Positions 12,763 through 26,400 of a stretch of 64,000 bases of DNA are shown piece by piece. How positions within the stretch are numbered: the stretch's first letter is position 1; every line of letters begins with the position of its first letter. The DNA lies in NCBI RefSeq assembly GCF_000006565.2, contig NC_031475.1, forward strand, positions 3,311,189-3,375,188. Reading direction: 5' to 3'. Made by a program: the position numbers and the translations under genes. The notes under the pieces are model-generated. The model was not told the DNA's origin, made no database searches, and saw only the letters and a program-made list of their open reading frames with translations. The DNA is from Toxoplasma gondii ME49. Taxonomy: Eukaryota; Apicomplexa; Conoidasida; Eucoccidiorida; Sarcocystidae.

Positions 12763-13912
12763 GGCGAGTCACGGACGAAGCTTCAACTGACAGCGGCGGG
12801 CTGTCTTGCGACTAGCTGTCTGCAGGAGCGAAACGACAGCGTATGGCATCTATGCCACTCAGACGTGAAGCCAAAATGTTATTTCAAAACAGTAACAACC
12901 GACAGCGACATCATGTAAATATTCGACCGCACAAAAACAAAACTATGTTGTGAACTCCTCCTTCTACCCTGATTTTGACCTCGATCGTTACGCCCAACTT
13001 GTACCGGTGAGGAATCTACACGCGCTCTCTTGCCACGAATGGGGCCAGCATCCGGAAGGACACCGATTCTCAGGGGGTCGTTTTAGATGCATGAACACGA
13101 ACAACAGAACTATCAACATCACCGTCTGGTCACACAAGGTCTGGCTGAAACAATACGCCGAAGTAAACACACAAAATCCCGACAGAATGCATTTGTAGTC
13201 CTAGCTCACCACGAACGCAGTGCCGCCGGTTTCAACAGACTGGTGCAGCTGGCCTGGGTGCGTTTGTCATCATCGCTAGAGCAGACATGCATGGACGCCT
13301 GTGTTACTCCCCATCCAACAGCGTGGACAGCCCCGTTTGAAACTAGCGTCGGGGTACGGTGTCTACCAGGGCCGCTTGGCGGCCTCTCTAAAGACGCTGT
13401 CTTCGTCTGCAGTGTGCCAGCATTTCCTGTTTGTTTGTTGCTGGATTGTTTTTCTAGTTCCACAGTATCCACCAACAGGATCCTTAGTATACGTCGCATT
13501 CTCTGTTCGAGTACTGCTTGTAAGAGAGGGTTGCGCGCCTCACCATTGCATGGTAGTGGCAGGGTACACGCTGCTTCAAAAGGACATCAATTTTGGATGT
13601 TTTCGTTCTGCTTGAACACGAAGTCGGCTCGTAGGTCAGTCCACAAAACCGGTAACTCGGGTGGTTGATCCTCCTTCGCGTACGGAGCAACCTCGTGCTC
13701 CCTCTCGAGGTTTGCATGTGGACACTACCAGCAGTGAGCACACCTACAGTTAGGAGGGGCGTCAGGTAAGACAGCACTACAGCCAACCGGGAATGCCTAC
13801 ACGCGCGACTGAACGGCAGTTGATGTCAACGCGGAAACTAGCCACTTCTCCCAAAATAACCGTGTCACGCCATTCTGAATGAACGTCACTAGTGGCTTCG
13901 TTCGGACATAAA
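12763..13912. promoter_or_regulatory. 5' flank of the rhoptry kinase
   Basis: This is the presumed promoter region of the minus-strand kinase gene. I looked for the WGAGACG element known from Toxoplasma promoters and did not find it in the first 250 bases upstream of the start. The open frames here are short and mutually overlapping. Confidence 0.3.
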
Positions 13913-15522
13913 TCAAAAAACCTTAATTGTCCCATACAAGTTGGGCAAATCAGTTAGGCACTTTTGGGCAGATGGCAGGCCCAGCCATACTAATGAACGG
14001 AGGCTCCTCAATACTTCCGCGCTGCAGTCGACGCGTAAAACGGTCAGTGGTGCGTCAGCTATGATTCCAGAAGTAAGGATGTCGCTGTGAGGTGACTTTG
14101 CAAGGAATATGGTGGACAGCGGAAGAGGAATCGAAGCAATGTACTGCTTCGGGTTACAGTCCGGCATGAACCCTGCAATACTACTTACGCAAAACAACTC
14201 CACTATTCGGCGTAGACAGGGCTGCTGTATATCCTCATCGAGCGATGCGTCAATTCCAGCAATTCTGCTTACGACGTTGTTCCAACCACCCTGTAGCAAA
14301 TGTTCTTCAACCTCATCAACGGCTTTTCGGGTCACCACAGATAACTCACGTCGATTACAGCCGTGTCAAAAGCGTTTACTTGCTAACCCACAGTTGTTCC
14401 ACCAGGAACCGTTATTGGTGTAACGGTACTGTATGGGATGGTTTCTGTACATACGAGAATGCGCTGCTCCATTCCTCATTTCGAGCCACAAGAGTTGAGT
14501 GCTTTACCGAAGGTGTGCTCCTTTCGGGCGACAAGGCGAGGACTGCTCACTAGATGGGCTCTCGGTTGAACGGCGTATCACATTTGTGTCACCCCAAATG
14601 AGAACTCTTGTTCCACCTCCGAGATACGTCAAATTTTTCTGGCTGCAAATGGTGGTTCGTGTACCAATACGGCAGCGCCCGTCCATTTCTGCACGTGCTC
14701 GAGGTCAAGAACAGGAAGTGTCGCCAATTTAAAAATTGTCTTTTGAAGGGACAGTCGCGAGTCTCATATGGGAGATATAGCCCCCAGAAGCAACCCAAGG
14801 CCGCAGAACGTCTTCGTACGGGGTTTTCTGAGCTGATCAGCTTTAGGTCTCGCGCAGTTCCTTGTGGTGTGGGAGATAGGTTATGTACTCGCCAGTCTGC
14901 CGTTCTTGTGCAACCTGCGCGTTGACTTTTCCAGCTCATTTTTTATGTTTCGCAGGTCACATCTGGGTCTGTCAGGAAAAGGAACTGGTAAACTCCATCG
15001 GCCATGCTGTTGCTCTATAACCGTCTGTACGGGCTAAATTCCACGACATATGCCTCCAACTTCTGGGAGAATACATAACCGTGTTACCGGCTGTCAGCTC
15101 GGCAATGCTGTGCAGGTATTGAATCGGTGCGGATTGACGACGCCTCTGTCTTGGCATGTTCACCTTCGAAACGGAAGAGGAATGAAACATCGTTATGTTG
15201 TATCAACAAGCGTTCACAGAGGATCACAAGTGGCACAACTACACGTGAGATGAGGGTGTAACGCCACTTGACTGGTAGTACTACACTCGGTAGCAGACGC
15301 CAGAGGGCGACGAGCATAACTACAAAGCCTATATTCTTCGTACCACCCTTCTGGAACGGTAGTTCGCGATTGTGTTCTAGTTAATGCTCTCACGAAATGC
15401 AATGCACTCATTTGACTGAAACTGGCTTGACATCTAAACAAACGCTTCCTGAGATTTGACGCCTGAGTAATATCTGGTGACCACATTCCTAGCGCGGTTT
15501 GCTTCAGTCCTGTGAATATCAC
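13913..15522 (-). CDS. Possible multi-exon gene of unknown function
   Basis: Several minus-strand segments read like protein and partly carry splice sites. The terminal segment (stop at 13913, open up to about 14360) contains the sequence IAGIDASLDEDIQQPCLRR. An inner segment near 14507-14640 starts after an acceptor ending GCCAG and ends at CG|GTAAAG. Two more segments lie near 14990-15170 and 15350-15522. The inner exon's phase can join the terminal exon near 14275, but the acceptor there lacks a pyrimidine tract. I recognise no domain. The plus strand is also partly open here, so this may be spurious. Confidence 0.28.
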
Positions 15523-16228
15523 ACTTTATCAAGAACGCGTGTGTCTTTTGATTATCCTGACTTCTAACAAATGACTCAACCGCGCAGGTTTATACATTTT
15601 TCGTAATGTGGGGCGATGGTTCACGGTGCATGCGCATAATGTATTCATAACATCGTTCTAACAGTCCGATGTTGTAAATATGCTCTGTGTTTCCCTCTTT
15701 TGCGAAATGAGCCCAGTTTCACACCTTCTGAACTACGTGTAGACTCTTACGGGCGGTCAGCATGCAATGATTAGGCGCCAGTTGCTTGTGATATGGTCAA
15801 ACTGGAAATTCCATATAATCGCTGTGCCCTCAAGCAGACAGCTGAGAATTGCAAAAGGAGCATCGCATTTACTTCTGCTTAGATTCACGCGGAATGTATT
15901 ACGCTTGCAACCGGAAGGTGGTAGTACTAAGTCCTACGCTCTTGGTTGCGCAGCGTGACGACTGTTACCCATCCAGCTGACAAGCACTCGACTGGTTGGA
16001 TGCAGTGGCATCACCTCTGCTCACACTTGGGACATTTTCCGTCCCTAGTGCCGGCTACGGAAAGCTCCAGGCTGTCAACGGGCCTAGAAGCTCTGGTTGA
16101 TCTGGGTGTTACTCGTGCATAAACACCATGAAAAGCTGGAGCGCAGGAGCGGTTTCATTTCCTTAAAAGAGCGCGATGTACAGCAAACGTGCTACGGGAT
16201 CCTATTCATATTAATTTAATAGCACAAG
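15523..16228. promoter_or_regulatory. 5' flank of the RSP2-like gene
   Basis: No coding signal was found. The stretch lies between the start of the doubtful minus-strand gene and the start codon of the radial spoke gene, so it may act as a shared upstream region. No specific element was recognised. Confidence 0.3.
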
Positions 16229-19200
16229 ATGGAGGAATCGACGGGGCCTGTAAACGATTGTGACAATGAAGACCAACATGACAGCACCGCGGCGCCCGGA
16301 GAGAGACAAGTCGCTCAATCTCTGGATACAATTCTGGAGCAGCATAAGACGATACAGCAAGAAACAAACGCATACCTACAAAATACCGTCGGCCGACCTT
16401 TATCTCTTGCCATCGCCTCATTGGTGAAGACACAACCGCTCGGTTAGTGAGTAGTGCTGAAGGTGACAGGTGAATGCACGTTGAGGTTGATTATGACTTC
16501 CGTAGTTCACAAATTAGCATTGCTCACTGTGTCATATCACACCACTCCCTTCAGTTTTTCTTTTGATTGGAGCCACTGAGAGAGGATAGAGGGCAGCCGT
16601 TGCCACAAGTAGCATACCAGGAAAGATCTCGAGGTATGAAACACCCTTTCGATGTAGCGTTGCCTTTCTCACAAATACATTCCGCTCCACGGTGCATCCG
16701 GTGTAGCGCACGGTCAGCTCGCTGATGCAACTTGTGTTACATCGAAGCAACTAAACAGGGTGAGTTTCGGGGCATTTTTTATATGCACCGTATTGGCTGT
16801 AGTACTTTTTATTCAGACCCCTATGCGTCTTCTGCGTTTCCTAAATGAGATACGCATTTGAATGTAAATGGAATAATAGGCATGTTACTTGAACTGTATT
16901 TGATGTATCCTGAAATTTGAATAAAAACAAGAGGGAGATAAACCACTGAGACCGTTACAAGTAGATGAACTAAAAAGACCTACGACCCCAAGCCACCAAC
17001 AGTAGGGAAGCACACTGTCTGAAACCGACCCTTGATGCCAAATCCGAATACGAAAACGATCAGATTTATCATTCACTTGCCATCGGCGTGGGACAGAGTC
17101 AGAGACTTCCCCAACCAACATGCTGACTGAGAAAATAAACATTTCGTTTTGCCTTCGTGATTTCTCTCCTTTTTACGACCTCTTTTTGCAGGCATGCGCC
17201 GGCCTCCACTTGGGCGACGACATGTAAAGTTACTTTGGTGTTCTCTGCGGCTGTGATGTGGTTCTTTCCTGCCAGACGCTATCGGTTATCTCGTTCAGTG
17301 GCTCCGGCATTATGTGGCACATGAACAACAAAAGACATTTCAGATCAAAGAGCGAAAGGTACTCTCTCTGAATGGCTGACTAATTGGCAGCAGCCGTGTC
17401 AGCATCTCTGCATTTTTGCGGGGTAGTTGCATGACTCTGTTCGCGGCTGTTCTGCTGGTTTGGGTGAGGTCACACAACACAGGACAGGGCGTGAGGTGCC
17501 CTTGAGACACGCAATCCTACGGCATTTCTTCGACTTTATCGGACAAGTGAGATGAAACCTTTTTGCGCCCGTGTGTGTCAATTCCAGCTGTTGGCTACGC
17601 GCCGCCACAATTTACAGCTTCAGCTGCAAGTTGCGGAAAAAGGGCGTAGTGAAAAGGCAGCAAAAGTCGATTCTCGCGGACTCACTCGCGAAGACGGAGA
17701 ATTCCTCGAGTCGCTTCAGTTGGTTGATTGGATGGATGAAGAAGTATTTCAGAAGATTCTTGACTACATCGGAAGGGCTCTACCAGTGTGCGCGTGCTAC
17801 GTCACACGTCTTCATCATGACAAAGACGGGCAGAGTCCAGTTTTGCAATACGTCTACACTGACCAGAACAGCAGATTCTTGCTCGACTGCATGCTTTTGG
17901 AGGTGAGCAGTACAAGCTCAGCAACATTTCTTAGCAACGGAGACGCGAAGATGAACCATGAAGCTCAATGCTACAGTCTGTCTCACTTCAGTTTTACAAA
18001 TTTTCTGCCAATTATTGTCTGAACTTCTTCTCTCTGATCCTTGTGCGAATGGTAGTGAAGGCGTTGCGGTAGAAGCTTACAGACTAACCCGGAAATTTCC
18101 GCCTAATCGGATCATGTACGCGGTGGTCGTTTGCTGTAACTCATACATATTGAATATTTCTCCAGGGTTTTCTTTGAAGAGACGAACAAACTCCTGAAGG
18201 GGCACCTTTTGCTGCAATAGCATTGCCCAGCAGAATCGTAGTGATTTGGTAATTGAAGGTATCAAGAGGGTATACCTAATTCACTAGATGCATTTCTGTT
18301 TGAGGCGGGCCTTTGGTTTCTCTCCCTGAGCCTTTTATGTGCTTTGCACTTGAAAGCCAGGCTCTCTGCAGTTTTGTACCACTTGAAGTCTGAGCTAGCA
18401 ACGTGGAACGCGACCCGTTGAGGGAAACCCGTTTGTGCAGGACGAAGGCGTCCTTTGGGATGCACTTTCAGAGCCAGCAGAGGAATCCGAAGGAGGTCAA
18501 AATGATGAAGAACAATCAGCTGAAAGAGGAGAGGAAGATGACAGTGATGGTGCTGCTGAACCAGAGGCAAGTGCTGTGGAGGGTCGGAATCATACGGAGC
18601 TGTCTGAGAATTTCACTAGCCGACGGATAGTGAAAACCCTCTTCGTTCCCGACACAATGGGAGAAGAAAAAATAAGATTTTGGGGAATGACCCGGCCTGG
18701 AAGTTTCGCAGCTGTGCCGATAATTTTTGACGATCCTGCATGTAAAGAGAATGTCGACCGGATGAAGGACTACCTACTGGAAGTGAGGGAGCGCGACAAA
18801 CTCATTAAAGAACACATCGCTGCAAGAGAGCGGGCACGACAAGAGAAAGGTTCGTCGCTTCTATAAAGGGGCCACCTTCCGGCTTTTGCAACACACAACG
18901 GCACGATGTTGATTTGAACTTATCCAGGAAACCCGTGGCTTTCAACGGAACGGAGCAGTCTTAACGAGCCACCAACACTGTCAGGGCTCACGAGCACACA
19001 CTCTTGTGCTGCGGCGACGGTTAAACCTGCCCCTGCTGAGGGTAACATCTCATCAGAAAATTGGAGACGGTTTCCTTGTGCTTCTGGTCCTTCAGAAAAA
19101 TCTCGGCAAGAAGCATCTTCCGCTGACTCACGTGGACGGAAAGGCTCCACTGCGGCATCGGAGCATGACAACGACCAAGACGAGGACGAGGAAGATGAGA

Positions 19201-22200
19201 GTGAAGAGGCAGAAGAAGATGAAATTCCTGTTCCAGTGGCTGAGCCAGAGCTTGTTAAAAGGACTGTGAAAATGGTCTTGTGCGTCGATACTCTCGGATT
19301 GCAAGATGCTCTATCTCCTGAACAACTGAAACGACTCGCCCAGTTTGCCGCTGTTGTAAAAGAACAATGCATCCGCACGCGAGAGGCTGCCGTCCGTAAA
19401 CAGGTGAATCTTGAGCAACAGTTCATCATTTTGTTAGAGCATGCAGCAGTCCTTTAACAATGAGCCGTTCGTTATTTGCATCATTTTCCCAAGCGTCGTG
19501 TGACCGAAACCAGCCATCTGCCAAAACCGGTTTCATACGTATTCGACTCGATCGCATGAGTGTTTCGTATCGACGATACGTGCCTCCGCACTCATCAGTC
19601 TCTTTTTCACTGTATGCGAAATGTTGCTGCTGTCATTTTAATTCAGGCTGAAATTGCTGTAAATGATGGTAAGCTGAAGGAGCGCAGTGCACAGGTTGAA
19701 GCGGCCCTAGAAGAAGAAGAAAACGAAGTCGAAGAGGCAGTGGAGACAGAGAGAAAAAGAGTGGCTGAGGAACTTGAAACAAAACTTCGAAGAGAGCACG
19801 AAGACAGAGAAGCCCGCAGACAAGCTCGTCTTGACACAGTAGCAGAAGAGAAGAGGCTTCGTCATGAGGCAAGACAGAAACAGAGAGCTGAGCGACAGAG
19901 AATTCGACAAGAAAATTCTCTGAGGCACACTGAACGAGAAGAACACCACCCGAGCGTTGCCGACATGGAACGAAGACAGGGAGCAAGCGCTTTTCTTGTA
20001 AACAGTGAGACTGGGACAAGTGAAGATGCGAACAAGTGGTATGAGAGAAAACCTAAGAACGGTAATGACTATGAACATGAGAAAAGAGAACACGCAACAG
20101 AGGGTGCGCTAGCGACTGCTGGTGACGAGGACGAGGTCGATTTTTATAATGGAGTTGATGAAGACGACGAAGACGAAGACACTGAAACTGACGGCGGAGA
20201 TGCTGGAGAAAATGCGGGTGCCGAAGAAGAAGAAATACACGAGCCACTCGATGCATCTGTTTTCTTCGAAGAAGCTGAGGCCAAAGTGAAGTTCCAGAAA
20301 GCGACTCACACTCTTGTCTCCAAGTTCGGAGACATTCTCCTCGAAATGCGTAAGGACGATACAATGTGGTTCGAAATTCTTGCTTGTCATACTGAGCAAT
20401 TTCCAGACTGTAGGTTTGCCAGGGAAGTAGCAATGTCGTGTGGACGTGGCTATATCATCTACCCCGGTATCGAACATCGACATGAGATTTTGCGGAATAT
20501 TCCTTGCCATAGAGCCATGCAACGTTTTTTTTCACGTAGCAACTCGTTCTTTTCAATACCTATGAATCTTCCTACGTTCACTTTGTCGATCAGAGCTATT
20601 TTTCGTCGAGTTTTCGCTTTCTTTGGCAGTTGTACGCACCAGACCACACTGAATAGAAAAGGGCAGATTCGGCGTTGGCCACAGATGGTGTAACACATTG
20701 AGGATCCCAACTTCCGTCTTTCCAAGGTAGAGCTGATTCATTTCGTGGCTTTTGACGCGGCTCCACAGATTGCATCCCGCGTTACGCTTAACTCCTTGGC
20801 GACGGCTCCAGTGAGCGGAGACGATGCTGTCGGTACTCTGTCATTTGCTCGTGACGTGAATGCTGCAGGAGAGATGTTTATTCCAACCGTTCCTTCTATG
20901 ATTTCAATAACTGCGGCTTGCCTCTTCCTCCTTGGCGAGTCCCCAGCTTCACTGCGCGTAAACTCCAAGGTACCAGATAGCAGCCTGGACTGGCAAAAGA
21001 TCCGCAGCAAGATTGGACCGTCCCTGCTCCTCCGCATCGGGAATATCGACCCTACAGGTAGAAACAAGCATCACTGACACGTGATTCCGAACATCTTTAC
21101 AAGTGGTTTCTCTTCAGATCTTTTACGAAGACATCGCCAGCGCGACGTGCCAGTATTTTCAGGAGTGCGAGCGCAATTGCAGATAAAACAACTTAAAGAA
21201 CAATCTCACCTCCAGCGTATTTCACAGTGATGTTGGATAAATGACGGTCTGAGACACGACACAGCCAATTCAAGCAGTATTTCAAGCTGAAGCGGTGCAA
21301 AGACTTCCAGCAGTCCACAATTTCAATTTTTGACGTTTGCCCAGCCGATATGTCACGGAACAGTCAATTGTAGGAGGCAGATCGATCTGCCACTTGGTCT
21401 CACTTGATTCTTACAATGCGACAGTTCCATTCGTGTGCCTGCTTGGCATCAGCCGCAAGACACACACCTCCATTCCAGGAGACAGTGACCCGTCAAGATG
21501 TCGCACTGCTGCAACATATCGAACGACTGATCGAGGAGTCCAGCGATGGTGAAGAAAGGGCAACAGATCTACCGTCCCCTCTGTTTCTTTTAGAAAGATG
21601 GCTGGCAGTAAGCAAAGACACACTTGTCGGAACAGCGTGTACATGACATTTGGCTTTCTGCCACGATGTGCGCTCCCAATGAAACCTACTTCAACAGTAG
21701 CTAGCGAACCAGAACGAATTGTGCGACTCAAAGTGATATCTCTGCCAGAACGTGGCGAGATCATCTGTGGTGTGGAAATGGCTAAGGGACGCTGTGCTGG
21801 TTCATTTGTCAGTCACGGATCTGGTCAGCTCGAACCGGGGAAGCAGAACGCTGCCACAGCGTACACGGACAGGTATTGCAACGGTCAGTACCAACATGCT
21901 CGCAAAGACAATCTGTGTGTTTCTCGGCGCGTCGTTATCATTTAGAAGAGTAGCGGTTTCGTCGGTTTTGCTTGAGTAGACTAACAGTTGCGTGCCACAG
22001 ACATCATTAACCACGTGTTGATCCCGTCGCCAGCAGTTTGTTGAATATCTCGGCTAATTTGGCGTGCACCTGATCTAGCACTCCTAATCCGTTTTACGGT
22101 TTAGGTGGTCAGAGAAGTAAATTTATGTCCGAGCTGTTTTTCTATATTCGCTCGTGATCCCACTGGCATAAGTGCTGCAATGCGCCCTTGAGCGGAGAAA

Positions 22201-22470
22201 AGAGTTGCCCTGCAGCTGGTATGCGAGGATCTCCCTGTGGCATCGCTTAAGAAACTGTAAGGAGTGCAGTGTCGCGTTCTTACTTTTCTTCCACCCACGC
22301 TTTCACAGCTTGCCGTTGACTACCGCCGGAAACATCTCGTTGCAACAGCTATGACTTTGTACCGAGACGCGAAGATGAACAAGAGGACACTGCCAAAGCT
22401 GGAGGAGGTCGACCCCGATTTCACTGGCGTTTCCCTAGATCGTGTATTGGCCGTCTGGGAGGAAGGATGA
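16229..22470 (+). CDS. Radial spoke protein 2-like (DPY-30 + GAF + coiled coil), flagellar
   Basis: Nine exons keep phase: 16229-16442, 17276-17358, 17588-17902, 18441-18849, 18928-19403, 19647-20426, 20703-21057, 21453-21607, 22309-22470, giving 982 residues. A DPY-30 motif is split by intron 1: YLQNTVGRPLSLAIASL joins DAIGYLVQWLRHYV (about residues 50-86). A GAF-like domain follows (about 125-315); its strand LLE joins DEGVLWDAL across intron 3 and it closes with FWGMTRPGSFAAVPI. An acidic segment, a long charged coiled coil (about 500-620) and a second acidic segment come next, then conserved C-terminal helices. DPY-30 plus GAF is the architecture of Chlamydomonas RSP2, a radial spoke stalk protein that binds calmodulin. 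The join between exons 6 and 7 is the least certain. Expected to act in the male gamete axoneme. Confidence 0.72.
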
Positions 22471-23443
22471 AGTACTGCCTACTCGCAACTGGCAGCACCG
22501 GTGGTCGTCTTTGCGTACACTAGGCAAGGCTTCCTGTGCTAAATAGGCGTCGAGCTTCCTATGGTCGTGTGAGTGTTCGGTTCTCATAAAAAAGATTGTT
22601 ACTTCAGAATAACAAGTATCATGCGCCCATTTTGTGAATACAACAGCGGTTCTTTCTCCGCTGATTACGTCAATTCTTTCAGTCACTACACCATTATGAA
22701 CGCTGGTGAGCAACTCGCAAAAATATGTGGAAATCCCCAGGCGGCTTGATTACTCCGAACCGTCAGAAAATACCCCCCCAGATACAACTTGCACATCGCT
22801 GCTTCTAGCAGCCAACTTATTGGGCAAAACCATCATAGATGACGGACAGGTTATCCTACCGCCTAATCGGCACACGAACTGATGCGCCGTAGCAAGCAAA
22901 GGCGCTTCAAGAAAGACACCTTCCACTCGAACATAGCTGGTATCGAACACACTGGCTGCTGTGCGAACAGAGAGCAGGCATGTTACTTTACCGCCTTACA
23001 CGAGGTCCGGCATACTATGTATTGCGTCTCCGTTTGGGGATCCAGAATTCGTAAAACACTCTACCCAGTAGTCGCTGCAAAGCACATAACGAGGAGCTCC
23101 ACGGCTGTTTTGTTGTCAGACAAGTGATAAAGTCCTTGAAACTCGTGTCACTATCCGAAGAGTGACTATATGATGAAACACAGTAGGAAAAACCAAAGCG
23201 ACAAAACGATGACTATGTACCTACAGATCTACCTGACGAATCGCCACAACGGTCCCGTCGTGCTGGTACCTTCTAAGATAGCGCTGCTGTGGGCTTCACA
23301 GGCATGTGCTTGGAAAAAAAGAGCGGCAACAAATCAGAATGCCCATTCTCCGGACACGAAACGGCTGACTGCTTCTGTTGCCAGGTGATCAGTGAGCGTC
23401 CCAACTGCTGTGAAGTCACAAATGACGCAGCACCAAAACAGAT
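22471..23443. other. Intergenic region between convergent genes
   Basis: This holds the 3' flanks of the RSP2-like gene (plus) and the HAD gene (minus). Only short unsupported frames are present. Confidence 0.45.
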
Positions 23444-26400
23444 TCAAAAAGTGATTGAACTTGTAATGGGCGACTCAGCCGGTGGCGGCATTGTGAAGTC
23501 CTGCAGAATTGTCTCTTCCTTTTCTTGAAGGTCTGTCCACCGCAACCACGACATCATCTTGTAGGCCTCGAGCCATTCAGGAGGACATGTTGTGAAACCG
23601 TGAGTCCACTGTCGGGCCGGTATGTCTGCCGGCGTGCCCATCAGCTTCACCAACTGACTACTTTCCTTTAGGTATTTGATTCTGTATACACCACATGAGC
23701 ACAATATAAAACTGGACACCCTACATCTGCACCTTGCAGTGAATCCATATTGTTCGAGAAAGCATGCCACAATGTAATTGGTTTGCCACGCTTATCACGT
23801 TTAGATGGTTGAAGATGGAAGAGGGGAAAGAACATATCGACAAAGGCCATTCATCCATCCGACGCTTTCATCTCCCTATGCAAACGACCACGCGACAACA
23901 CTGACAATCGGCTGCACCTTTTGCACACACACGTCCCTGTTTACACGTTCGATCGAGTATCTACGGTGGCGATGCCTGCTGTGCAGCGGGATGCGTCACC
24001 CGTGAACAAGAGAAGCAACTGTCCGTACTGATAACAGATGCAAACTCTCAATAGCCCATCTTCGTTACGATGGCGATAGGAATCGTGCACGTTCGCGGTT
24101 GACGAAAATCCTGCAGCATTGCACCCTATTTACCTGCCGGCTAAAAATGCCTTCACTTTGTCGCCAATCGCTGAAGGTCCCCATTCACAGAAGTACAGGC
24201 GCGCTCTAGCAATCCTAAGGGTCCACATAGATGACAGCACAGAACCACCAGCGCAATGGAAAAAGGGGTCTACCTCTTAGAATTCAACGAAGGCAGTGTG
24301 CCTTTTGTCTAGCACTGACCAGGACAGAAGCAACATACTGAAAAGAGTCTGTTACCCAGGCAAACACAGCACCATACCCGCTGTCACGAGAGAATGCCAG
24401 CAGGCTCCGCACGTCGCCATCAACCATGTGCGCTGGCCGCCAGAAGTTGCTTCTCGGCTTCCACTTGTCCAGGATTGAGTTCACCAGCGCCACTTTCTTC
24501 CGAACTGCACTGTCTTTCAGCCCTGCCTGAAAATACACAACAGCAAAGCCATCATACAATACCCGCGCGTTGGCTCAAAACAGATGAAACCCATGACAGC
24601 TAATGGTCTGTGCCGTCACTCAAACAGGCAATGAGTAACAGGAGAATCGACAACAACTACGGTAAAAACAGCGGGGCGGCGTCGCAGAATTTGGAGGCAG
24701 GAAGATGAACGTCAGAATGCCCCTGGAACTGAACCGTTAAATGACGGAAGCCAGAACGGCAATTACAATGCGCTACCTCGTGTACCCCGGCCCACGCAAA
24801 ACGATCTGGACAAAACTACGGCCCTCCATCTTCGACGATTTCGTTCAATTCTGTTTTTCGTCGCAGCACTGCTTCATGCGTCGTTTCAGGGCCAATAGTA
24901 AAAACCAGATATCACACTTTTCGCCCTACCTGTTCACTGTGTTGACCGGGGGACACACTCTCCATTTTGTCCCGCCCATAAAGAAAAAGAAGCCTCTTCG
25001 CGTTGTCATGATCGAAGTTAAGTCCCATCAGCTGTAACATCCGCAGAAGATCATCTGACGTTTCCCACGAAGAGATGACGTGCACTGGGCGGTGCCAGCT
25101 CTGCAGTTGCATGAGCAGGAGAAACACAACCTTTGATTTTTACAGATCGAAGGTGTCCTGTTTTTGAGCTACACGATCGGCCACTAATCCGCATGCACAT
25201 TGTCTGTTGCTCGCACTGCGACTACTAGACATCAGGAGACGCCAATCGAATTGAGAATCACAATGCAGTCCACACGGAAACCTGCCTGCGCATCGGTTCT
25301 TGGGAGCTCTTATCTTGCCTTTCGTAACGCCTACATTGATGTGATTGTTGATAAGACAGATTGCTGCTGGGTTGAAACCCTCGTATGCTTCACGTCGTTC
25401 TTCGTCGTTTGGGTCCAGATGTCTTGTGTCACTCCGATACTTGACATGCTGCTCCCAGCCCTCCAGGTCGTCTCTTTGCCATTCTCTCCGAGCAGAGTCA
25501 AACGCCTACACACAAACAGCAGCACTAATCACGGTATTTATTCGTGTCATCAGTATCGACGGCTACTTGTCCGCTCAGCCAAACATCAACGGCACTCCTA
25601 TGACTTCATACACAACCGTCCGCCTAAGCAGCTCGAGTTTGGCAGTGCTGTACATGTCTCTGGGAGGCCGATTCCGACTTGGGACTGACTGGTCTCAACT
25701 GCGCACGGAATTAGTTCCACTTTTTTATTGCAGTTTCAGTTGTTGAACTGTGAAGAAAGACTAGTGCACTACCATCTACAATGTAGACAGCTTACTTCTT
25801 GCAGTTGCTGTGGGGTCACACCATACTGCCGATATAGCTCGGCACGTCGGGCTCCTCCTTGCTTTTCCCAGCCTTGGAGGCTTCTGACAGCCCAAGGAAA
25901 TCTCCCACCCGCTCGCCTGAAAGCGAAGACATCTCGTACGGCGTTCATGTCGCCTTCGCGAGTCAGCAGCCACACTTTTTCTACGTCGTCCATCGTTCTC
26001 CATAGCGCGTCAAAGGCTCGCTGGCGTTCTTCAACAAACTCCTCTACGGTTTTCCTTCGTTTCTTTTCTGTTTCTACGACAACCTCGAGGACACGCCGGA
26101 TTGCCACCATGAAGTCTGCCACGCCTCGAAGAGCCAGGGAACGGCGTATATCATGGGCACGCTCGCGCAACCAGAAAGGCGTCTCGCCTCCAAAGCGAGG
26201 GGACAAAAATAACTGAGGCAAAGAACCAGATGAAGTTGTGGTCGTCGCGTCGCAGATGTTACGATCGGACTGTACTTCATCTTTACTCGTTCTGTACATG
26301 CCCTTCGACTCAGTATTCCTTCCGGAGTGTTGTCTGATATCCTGCCGGAGCTGTTCGCTAGCACCCTTCTCTAGTCTGCGCCACGCGCGGATGGCGGTGT

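Noticed and set aside
17903..18440. Possible small exons between the two GAF halves of the RSP2-like gene, such as a VFFEETNKLLK segment
   Set aside because: No set of sites kept phase, whereas the direct join 17902 to 18441 gives the conserved LLEDEGVLWDAL sequence.
18435..20700. Acid-rich and coiled-coil exons first read as a histone chaperone (SPT16/FACT-like)
   Set aside because: Splicing backwards joins them in phase to a DPY-30 motif and a GAF-type domain, which FACT subunits lack.
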